Positions 57,708-64,000 of a stretch of DNA of 64,000 nucleotides are shown here, piece after piece. A program made the position numbers and the translations under genes. This stretch comes from Oleisolibacter albus. GTDB taxonomy: Bacteria > Pseudomonadota > Alphaproteobacteria > Azospirillales > Azospirillaceae. Position 1 is the stretch's first letter. Each line of letters begins with the position of its first letter. The DNA is taken from assembly GCF_003336875.1 (NCBI RefSeq), contig NZ_QGNJ01000004.1, forward strand, positions 124,001 through 188,000. Reading direction: 5' to 3'. The notes under the pieces were generated by a model. It saw only the letters and a program-made list of their open reading frames with translations, ran no database searches and was not told the origin of the DNA.

Positions 57708-58490
57708 ATGATCCTGACCTGCCCGTCGTGCACCAAACGCTTCCTGCTCGACGCGGCGCTGCTGGGCACGGGACGCCGCGTCAAATGCGGGGCCTGCGGC
57801 CATGTCTGGTTCCAGGAACCGCCGGTCGGCGCCGCTGCGCCCGCACCCTCCCTATCGCCGCGCCGCGCCCCCCGGTCCGAGCTGGACGCCCTGTCCGAGC
57901 TGATGGCGGAGCGCGATCCCGATCTGCCACCGCCGGAGACCACCCCCGCCGGCACGGACTCCCTGTCGCGCCTGCGCCAGGGGCGGCCGGTGACGCGCAA
58001 TCTGCCGGCCCTGCCGGACCAGGGCGGATCACGCCGGGGTGCCTGGCTGCGCTGGGGCGGGCTGGTCGTCGTCGTCGCGGGTCTGGCCGCCAGCGTGCTG
58101 CTGCTGCAGGAACCGGTCATGCGGCTGTGGCCGCCCGCGGCCCGCCTGTACGAGACGCTGGGGCTGTGGCACGAGCTGGGGGCCGGCCTCGCCATCCCCG
58201 GTGACCGGCTGAAGAGCGAGTTCCGCGACGTGGAGGGCAATCCCATGCTCTTCGTCAGCGGAGAGGTGGTGAACATCTCCGATGCCGCCCAGCCGGTGCC
58301 GGATGTGGAGGTCACGGCCGTGGGCGAGGATGGCAAGGCGCTGTTCAGCTGGCGTGTGGTGCCCTCGGCCCGCCGGGCCTTCCCCAAGCAGGCCATCCCC
58401 TTCCAGTCCACCACGCCCGAGCGTGGCGGGCCGGCCAAGTCCATCTCCGTCCGCTTCGTCGCCCCGGAGGCGCCGGCCCCCGCGCACTGA
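57708..58490 (+). CDS. MJ0042-type zinc-ribbon / DUF3426 membrane protein
   Basis: 260 residues. The N-terminal MJ0042 zinc finger is MILTCPSCTKRFLLDAALLG and KCGACGHVW, with four Cys in CxxC-CxxC arrangement (Cys5, 8, 26, 29). A Pro-rich linker is followed by one membrane helix (WGGLVVVVAGLAASVLLLQE). A DUF3426-like C-terminal domain contains RDVEGNPMLFVSGEVVNISD. Function unknown; it is commonly divergent from ftsE/ftsX in alphaproteobacteria, as it is from ftsX here. Confidence 0.88.
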   Translation: MILTCPSCTKRFLLDAALLGTGRRVKCGACGHVWFQEPPVGAAAPAPSLSPRRAPRSELDALSELMAERDPDLPPPETTPAGTDSLSRLRQGRPVTRNLPALPDQGGSRRGAWLRWGGLVVVVAGLAASVLLLQEPVMRLWPPAARLYETLGLWHELGAGLAIPGDRLKSEFRDVEGNPMLFVSGEVVNISDAAQPVPDVEVTAVGEDGKALFSWRVVPSARRAFPKQAIPFQSTTPERGGPAKSISVRFVAPEAPAPAH

Positions 58491-58523
58491 CGGGGCCGGC
58501 CGGGATCGGACAGGACGGCTCCG

Positions 58524-61139
58524 TCAGGGCCGGCCGAAACGTTCCAGCAGCCGCTCGATATAGTCCCGTTCCAGCTTCGGGCGGTTCTGCTCGCCGGAGC
58601 GGCGGCGCAGCTCGTCCAGGATCTCCCGCGCCCGCTGCAGATCGCTTTCCGTGGGGATCTTGACCTGGTCGGTGTTGTACTGGCCGTTGCCCGGCTGCAT
58701 GGAGCGGCCCAGCGGGTCACGGCCGGGCTGGCGGCCGGCCTGGCGCCGCATCATCGGCTGGCTGCCGCTCCCCTGGGCCTGCTGCATCTGCTGCTGCATG
58801 GATTGCAGGCCCTGCTGCAACTGGTCCAGCGCCTGGTTCTGCGACGGCACCGCCTCGCCCGGCATGCCCTGGCCCAGCGCCTGTTCGGCCTCGCGCATGG
58901 CCCGCTCGGCCCGGCCCAGCGGCCGGGGGATCTCGGCCCCCAGCTCCCCGAACTGGCGCATCAGGTCGCCCAGACGGCGGCGCAGCTCCTCCTGCTGCTG
59001 GGCCATGCCCGCCTGCGCACCGCCCTCCTGGCCCTGGCTTTCCTGCTGCCCGCCCCGGGATGGCTGCCCGCCGGGCTGCTGGCCCTGCGGCCGGGTGCCC
59101 TGGCGGTTGGGGCGGGCGCCCTGGGGGCCTTGCTGCATGCCGCCCTGCTGCTGCTCGTCACCCTGGCGCTGCGCCTCCTGGAAGGTCTGGTCCATCAGCT
59201 GCTGCTGCTGCTGCGACAGCGATTGCAGCTGCTCCATCATCTCCATCATCTGCTGGGCACCCTGGGCCTGCTGCTGGTCGGGCGTCTGGCCGTTCTGCAG
59301 GTTCTCCATCATCTGCCGCAGCTGCGACAGCATCTGGCGGGCGGCGTCGCGGTTGCCCGATTCCGCCATGCGCCGCATCTGCTCGATCATCTGCTGCAGG
59401 TCCTGCCGGTCCATGGCCTGGGCATCGGGCGGCAGCTCGGGCGGCATCTGCCCGTTCTCCATGGCCTGGCGCATCTGCTGCTCCATGGCGTCCATGAACT
59501 GGTCCATGGCCTGCTGCAGCTCCTGCATCAGCTGGGCCAGCTCCTGGTCGGAGGCATTGCGGTCCAGCGCCTCCATCAGGTTCTGCTGGGCGTCGCGCAG
59601 GGCGCGCTCGGCCATGGACAGGTTGCCGTCCTCAAGGCGCAGGGCCGTATCCCATAGTTGTTGCAGCAGCGAGGGGATGGCCGTCTTCTCCTTGTCCAGC
59701 ATCAGCCGGTTGACGGCGCTGCGCAGCGACAGGAACACCGACAGGTCGCCGCTGTAGGCATCGGGCCGCAGCGACAGCTCGTTCAGGGCGCGGGCCACCG
59801 GCTCGCGCATGGTGTCGCCGCCCAGGATCAGCCCCTTGCGCTGCTGGACGATGGCGCGGGCCACGGGGTGGGTGAAGCGCCGCTCGGGCAGGGTCATGGT
59901 CGTGCTGTCGCTGCGCCCGGTCTGGCCGGCGGCGTCGGTGGCCTCCAGCTGCACCGTCACCGGCAGCCCGGCCCAGGGATGGCCCGTCAGGTCCTGATAA
60001 CCGCTGGCATTGGCCTCCTTCGGGCTGCGGCCGGGCAGCGACAGGGGCAGGCTGATCGGCGTCGGGTCCAGCGTGTCCGGCGCCTCCACGGCCAGCCGCA
60101 CCGTGGCCGTGACCTTGGTCAGCCCGTAATCGTCGGCGGCGGTATAGTCCAGGCGCACCGACTGGCGTTCGGTGACGGCGGGCGGGTTGCGGAAGGCGAT
60201 GGCGGGGGCGTCATCGGGCACGATGCGCACCGGCCAGTCCTGCACGGTGCGGCCGCCCTGGCGGATGGTGATGCGGTCGCCCCGGGTCAGCGGCTGGCTG
60301 ATCTGCCAGGACTCGGATCCGGCCTCGGCGAAGGGGGTCTCGCCGCCATTGGCCTGCAGCAGCGGGTCGCCGCGCCCGCCGGTGATGCGGGCCAGCACGG
60401 TGCTGCCGGTGGGAATGCTGACCGGCGCGGGCCTGCCATCGGCCGCGGCCGCGTCCCCGGCGTGCCGGGTCAGGAAGATCGGGGGCAGGCCGGTATAGTC
60501 GGGCGGGGTGACCCACACATCCAGCTGCGCCGGCGTGGCCATGCCGCCCAGGCGCAGCGACGGCGTCAGGGCGCCGGCCAGACGTCCGCCCAGATCGCCC
60601 CAGGAGAGGGTGGCGCCCACCACCAGCAGCAGGCCCAGCGCCGCGCGCAGGGCCCAGGGGTCGCGGGCGGCCAGGTTGGGGTGGGGGGCGGCCACGTGCA
60701 GGGCCGAGACCTGCCGCCGGGCCTGGTCCTGTGCGATGCGCCACAGCGCATGGGCCAGGGGATCGCCGGCACCGCCGGCCAGCGCATCGTCGATCCGGGT
60801 CAGGGGCCGGTGCGCCAGGGCGCTGTCGCGCTCCAGCCGGCGCCGCGCCTCCTCCGGTGTCGGCAGCCGCCAGCCGCGCAGATGCCGCCAGCCCAGGATG
60901 CCCAGGGCGGCGCCGAAGCCCAGCAACAGCAGCAGGTGCAGCCAGCCCGGCACCAGGGTGAACAGGCCGAGCCAGGCCAGAACCAGGAACAGGCCGGCCA
61001 CCCCGGCGGCGGGCCACAGGGCGGGCCACAGCCGCTCCCAGCCCAGGGCCAGCCGGGCCAGCATCAGCGCCCGCGCGCCGCGCGGAGGCACGGCGGGCCG
61101 GCGGAAGGGTCGGCGGATCGGTCTGGGCCGGCTCTGCAT
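58524..61139 (-). CDS. TIGR02302/DUF4175 family membrane protein
   Basis: 871 residues from the ATG at 61139. The N-terminus has two strong membrane helices (residues about 30-80: WPALWPAAGVAGLFLVLAWL and WLHLLLLLGFGAALGILGWR). The middle contains PPDYTGLPPIFLTRHAG and LRLDYTAADDYGLTKVTA-like segments. Regions beyond residue 560 are very rich in Gln and Met with Gly/Pro (MQQAMDQFMDAMEQQMRQAM), predicted coiled coil then low complexity. This is the conserved alphaproteobacterial TIGR02302 family of unknown role. It is 58 bp after lysA, completing argH-lptM-lysA-TIGR02302. Confidence 0.88.
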   Translation of the reverse strand: MQSRPRPIRRPFRRPAVPPRGARALMLARLALGWERLWPALWPAAGVAGLFLVLAWLGLFTLVPGWLHLLLLLGFGAALGILGWRHLRGWRLPTPEEARRRLERDSALAHRPLTRIDDALAGGAGDPLAHALWRIAQDQARRQVSALHVAAPHPNLAARDPWALRAALGLLLVVGATLSWGDLGGRLAGALTPSLRLGGMATPAQLDVWVTPPDYTGLPPIFLTRHAGDAAAADGRPAPVSIPTGSTVLARITGGRGDPLLQANGGETPFAEAGSESWQISQPLTRGDRITIRQGGRTVQDWPVRIVPDDAPAIAFRNPPAVTERQSVRLDYTAADDYGLTKVTATVRLAVEAPDTLDPTPISLPLSLPGRSPKEANASGYQDLTGHPWAGLPVTVQLEATDAAGQTGRSDSTTMTLPERRFTHPVARAIVQQRKGLILGGDTMREPVARALNELSLRPDAYSGDLSVFLSLRSAVNRLMLDKEKTAIPSLLQQLWDTALRLEDGNLSMAERALRDAQQNLMEALDRNASDQELAQLMQELQQAMDQFMDAMEQQMRQAMENGQMPPELPPDAQAMDRQDLQQMIEQMRRMAESGNRDAARQMLSQLRQMMENLQNGQTPDQQQAQGAQQMMEMMEQLQSLSQQQQQLMDQTFQEAQRQGDEQQQGGMQQGPQGARPNRQGTRPQGQQPGGQPSRGGQQESQGQEGGAQAGMAQQQEELRRRLGDLMRQFGELGAEIPRPLGRAERAMREAEQALGQGMPGEAVPSQNQALDQLQQGLQSMQQQMQQAQGSGSQPMMRRQAGRQPGRDPLGRSMQPGNGQYNTDQVKIPTESDLQRAREILDELRRRSGEQNRPKLERDYIERLLERFGRP

Positions 61140-61197
61140 GCTCACGCCTCGTTCCTGCGCCTCGCTCCGCGGCGGTCCCGGACCATCCAGGGAACCG

Positions 61198-62520
61198 TCA
61201 CGCGCCGACGGGTGGGGAAAGCCAGCCGGGCGTCTGCTCCAGCGCCAGCGACTCCTCGAAGCTGGGCCGCCGCCGCACCACGCTCCATTCTCCGCCGCGC
61301 ACCAGCACCTCCGGCACCAGCGGCCGGCTGTTGTAGGTGCCGGCCATGACGGCGCCATAGGCCCCGGCTGTCAGCAGCGCCACCAGGGCGCCGGGCGCCA
61401 CCGGCGGCATCGGGCGCATCTTGGCGAAGGTGTCGCCGCTTTCGCATACGGGTCCCACCACGTCCACCGGGGAAAGGGGGGACCCCGCCGCCGGCTCCTC
61501 CACGGGAAGTATGGTGTGCCAGGCGTCGTAAAGCGAGGGGCGGATCAGATCGTTCATGGCCGCATCCAGCACCAGGAAGCGGCGATCCAGCCCGTCCTTG
61601 ACGAAATTCACCCGCGTCAGCAGCAGGCCGGCACTGGCCACCAGCGAGCGGCCGGGCTCCAGCGTCACACGGCAGCCCAGATGACCCACGGTCTCGTGGA
61701 TGGCGGCGGCATAGGCGGCATAGTCGGGGGCGGCGTCATCCGGCCGGTAGGGCACGCCCAGCCCGCCGCCCAGGTCGATATGGTCGATGGCGATACCGTC
61801 GGCCCGCAACTGTTCCACCAGCCCGGCCAGCTTGCCGAAGGCGTTGCGGAAGGGCGTGGCCTTCAGCAACTGCGAGCCGATATGCACCGCCACCCCCACC
61901 GGCGCCAGGCCGGGCAGGGCCTTGGCCCGGGCGAAGGCCTGCCGCGCCAGCGACAGATCAATGCCGAACTTGTCCTCCTTGCGGCCGGTGGCGATCTTGC
62001 CGTGGGTCTGCGCATCGACGTCGGGATTGACGCGGATGGCGATGGGCATGGTCCGGCCCAGGCCGGCGGCGACCTCCGACAGCGTCTCCAGTTCCGGCAG
62101 GCTCTCCACATTGATCTGGTGGATGCCGGCGGCCAGCGCCGCCGCCATCTCCTCGCGGGTCTTGCCGACGCCGGAGAAGACGATGCGGTCGGCCGGAATG
62201 CCGGCGGCCAGGGCCCGGCGCATCTCGCCCGCCGACACCACGTCGGCCCCGGCGCCCAGGCCGGCCAGGGTACGGATCACCGCCAGGTTGGAGTTGGCCT
62301 TCAGCGCGTAGCAGAGATCGACCTGGAACCCCGCCCGCCCGTCGGCGGCGCGATAGGGGGCGAAGGCGTCGGCATAGGCGCGCCAGTTCGCCTCCAGTCC
62401 GGCGCTGGAATAGACATAGACCGGGGTGCCGACGGCGGCGGCGATGGCGGCCAGCGGCACATCCTCGGCCCGCATCCGGCCGTCCACATAGCGGAAGCCC
62501 GGCGTGGGGAAGCAGCTCAT
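61198..62520 (-). CDS. lysA: Diaminopimelate decarboxylase
   Basis: PLP-dependent last step of lysine synthesis from meso-diaminopimelate. 440 residues, alanine-racemase-like barrel. PLP-binding Lys in DLCYALKANSNLAVIRTL. HIGSQLL, a GGGLGVPY phosphate loop, EPGRSLVASAGLLLTRVNFV and GPVCESGDTFAK complete the active site. The ATG overlaps the lipoprotein stop by 4 nt (ATGA). Confidence 0.97.
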   Translation of the reverse strand: MSCFPTPGFRYVDGRMRAEDVPLAAIAAAVGTPVYVYSSAGLEANWRAYADAFAPYRAADGRAGFQVDLCYALKANSNLAVIRTLAGLGAGADVVSAGEMRRALAAGIPADRIVFSGVGKTREEMAAALAAGIHQINVESLPELETLSEVAAGLGRTMPIAIRVNPDVDAQTHGKIATGRKEDKFGIDLSLARQAFARAKALPGLAPVGVAVHIGSQLLKATPFRNAFGKLAGLVEQLRADGIAIDHIDLGGGLGVPYRPDDAAPDYAAYAAAIHETVGHLGCRVTLEPGRSLVASAGLLLTRVNFVKDGLDRRFLVLDAAMNDLIRPSLYDAWHTILPVEEPAAGSPLSPVDVVGPVCESGDTFAKMRPMPPVAPGALVALLTAGAYGAVMAGTYNSRPLVPEVLVRGGEWSVVRRRPSFEESLALEQTPGWLSPPVGA

Positions 62521-62843
62521 CGTGTCCCCGTATTGGTGGTGGCGGTGCCGGCGGGCAGGCCCGCCTTGGTCTCCGGTCCCCCCACCGGCTTGGGGATGTC
62601 GCTGCCGCTGGGGACGGTGGCCGTCGGTCTGGCCGCGGCCGTGGCGGCGGCCGACGGGGCCGGCCCGGTGGTTCCGGCCGTGGAAGTGCCCGCGGCGGTG
62701 CCGGCGGCGGGCTGGGGGTCCAGGGCCGGGTCCGGATAGGTGCGCAGCTGTGTGCTGCCCTCCGGTGCCATGGGGAAGGACGGCCGCACGCCGCAGCCGG
62801 CCAGCAGCAGCGGCAGCAGGATCAGGGCAGGGGACAGACGCAT
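62517..62843 (-). CDS. Small LptM-like lipoprotein
   Basis: 108 residues. Signal with lipobox LLLAGC (Cys17), then CGVRPSFPMAPEGS. A Cys-Gly followed by a short Pro-containing segment resembles LptM/YifL, which in other proteobacteria is encoded beside dapF or lysA and helps LptD mature. The rest is Ala/Thr/Gly/Pro low complexity, longer than in LptM, so the assignment is tentative. It is linked to argH by a TGATG overlap and to lysA by ATGA. Confidence 0.75.
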   Translation of the reverse strand: MRLSPALILLPLLLAGCGVRPSFPMAPEGSTQLRTYPDPALDPQPAAGTAAGTSTAGTTGPAPSAAATAAARPTATVPSGSDIPKPVGGPETKAGLPAGTATTNTGTR

Positions 62844-64000
62844 CACAGGAACCGCTCCCGGGCGGCCTTCACCGCCGCTTTCACGATGTCGGGGGAGGTG
62901 CCGCCGAAGCTGGTCCGGCTGGCGACCGAGGCCTCCAGCGTCAGCACGCGGTAGACATCCTCGGTGATGCCGGCATGGACCGTCCGCATGGCGGCCAGCG
63001 GCAGGTCGGACAGGCCGACGCCCTGCTGTTCCGCCAGCTTGACGATGCTGCCGGTGACATGGTGCGCCTCGCGGAAGGGCAGGCCCAGGCTGCGCACCAG
63101 CCAGTCCGCCAGATCGGTGGCGGTGGGGAAGCCGGCCTCCACCGCCCGGCGCATGGCAGCCGGGTCGGCGGTCAGGTCGCGGATCATGCCGGTGGTGGCG
63201 GCCAGACACAGGGCCAGCGTCTCGTCGGCCTGGAACACCGGCTCCTTGTCCTCCTGCATGTCCTTGGAATAGGCCAGCGGCAGGCCCTTCATGACCACCA
63301 GCAGCCCGTTCAGCGCGCCGATGACGCGGCCGGTCTTGGCCCGTACCAGCTCGGCGGCGTCGGGGTTGCGTTTCTGCGGCATGATCGAGCTGCCGGTGGT
63401 GAAGGCGTCCGTCAGCCGCACAAACCGGAACTGGGTCGTGCACCACAGCACGATCTCCTCCGCCAGCCGCGACAGGTGGGTCGCGCAGATGGCGGCGGCC
63501 GACAGATATTCCAGCGCGAAGTCGCGGTCGGACACGGCATCCAGCGAATTGGCCGTGGGCCGGTCGAAGCCCAGGGCCGCCGCGGTCATGGCCCGGTCGA
63601 TGGGATAGGGCGTGCCGGCCAGGGCGGCACTGCCCAGCGGGCATTCGTTCAGCCGGGCGCGGGCGTCGCGCAGCCGGCCGCGGTCGCGCCCCAGCATCTC
63701 CACATAGGCCAGCAGATGGTGGCCGAAGGTCACGGGCTGGGCCGTCTGCAGATGGGTGAAGCCCGGCATGATGGTGCCGGCATGCTCCTCCGCCCGGTCG
63801 ATCAGCGCCGCCTGCAGTTCGCGGATGTCGCCATCCAGCCGGTCCAGCGCGTCCCGCACCCACAGCTTGAAATCGGTGGCCACCTGGTCGTTGCGGGACC
63901 GGGCCGTGTGCAGCCGTCCGGCGGCGGGGCCGATCAGCTCGCGCAGGCGGGACTCGACGTTCATGTGGATGTCTTCCAGCGCCACCGAGAACTGGAAGCG
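62843..64000 (-). CDS. argH: Argininosuccinate lyase, N-terminus cut by the window edge
   Basis: Cleaves argininosuccinate to arginine and fumarate. 385 codons are present; the start lies beyond 64000. Visible blocks are [20 protein letters not shown], then [35 protein letters not shown] and the superfamily signature [12 protein letters not shown]. The stop shares one nucleotide with the lipoprotein start (TGATG). Confidence 0.97.
   Translation of the reverse strand, partial: RFQFSVALEDIHMNVESRLRELIGPAAGRLHTARSRNDQVATDFKLWVRDALDRLDGDIRELQAALIDRAEEHAGTIMPGFTHLQTAQPVTFGHHLLAYVEMLGRDRGRLRDARARLNECPLGSAALAGTPYPIDRAMTAAALGFDRPTANSLDAVSDRDFALEYLSAAAICATHLSRLAEEIVLWCTTQFRFVRLTDAFTTGSSIMPQKRNPDAAELVRAKTGRVIGALNGLLVVMKGLPLAYSKDMQEDKEPVFQADETLALCLAATTGMIRDLTADPAAMRRAVEAGFPTATDLADWLVRSLGLPFREAHHVTGSIVKLAEQQGVGLSDLPLAAMRTVHAGITEDVYRVLTLEASVASRTSFGGTSPDIVKAAVKAARERFL

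Overview
The window is about 64 kb of high-GC chromosomal DNA from an alphaproteobacterium. Rhodospirillales (Azospirillaceae-like) is the best guess. Markers are DUF1150 beside Hsp20, the TIGR02300 zinc-ribbon protein beside aroA, class II (CP4-type) aroA, the rpsA-ihfB-lapA and trpB-trpA-accD-folC-trxA runs, chvI/chvG near pckA, metX-metW, a 180-kDa-type NAD glutamate dehydrogenase, and argH-lysA-TIGR02302. I cannot name a species. Most of the window is dense housekeeping sequence with short spacers and many 1-8 nt start/stop overlaps.

Layout. 1-5.96 kb: a heat-shock pair (Hsp20 with a candidate RpoH promoter and RNA thermometer, plus DUF1150), an orphan FliN, and a MacB-MacA-NodT efflux operon. 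6.3-9.15 kb: a siderophore/heme/B12-type ABC importer. 9.26-9.66 kb: two identical tRNA-Ala(GGC) genes, each with its own terminator. 9.8-16.2 kb: TIGR02300, aroA, GST, cmk, rpsA, ihfB, lapA. 16.3-23.8 kb: DTW-domain tRNA transferase, pckA, a secreted unknown, HugZ-like protein and chvIG, a block sitting where pyrF/trpF are often found. 24.0-29.3 kb: trpB, trpA, accD, folC, trxA. 29.5-37.8 kb: NAD-GDH divergent from an NrtR-like regulator, an exported methyltransferase, and proB. 38-43.9 kb: PRC-barrel protein, metW-metX, and chorismate mutase-hisC-tyrA (aromatic amino acids). 43.9-47 kb: RlpA-like, DUF1003, DUF2125 and ChaC proteins.

47.0-52.3 kb is the most unusual part and the best candidate for an undescribed system. 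Seven genes lie on the minus strand. Two 53-residue peptide genes with strong ribosome-binding sites come first. They are followed by a CmcI-type and a TylF-type methyltransferase, a PqqD-like peptide-binding protein, an HprK-like kinase, and a TPR/SPINDLY-type O-glycosyltransferase, most of them translationally coupled. The two peptides share a 40-residue leader with one substitution, but their last 13 residues differ except for the pattern xGxxxSx[D/E]ACxxS. This is the architecture of a RiPP pathway: conserved leader, variable core, RRE-like PqqD protein and tailoring enzymes. The peptide genes lie in a tandem duplication of about 371 bp that also copied the 3' end of nrdJ, leaving an nrdJ fragment between them. 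No cyclase or protease is visible in the window, so the chemistry is open. Phosphorylation and/or glycosylation of the invariant C-terminal Ser, with O-methylation, is my inference.

52.3-64 kb: B12-dependent ribonucleotide reductase nrdJ, plsC, a small disordered protein, ydcF-ftsX (without an adjacent ftsE), an MJ0042 zinc-ribbon protein, TIGR02302, lysA, an LptM-like lipoprotein and the C-terminal part of argH, which runs off the right edge.
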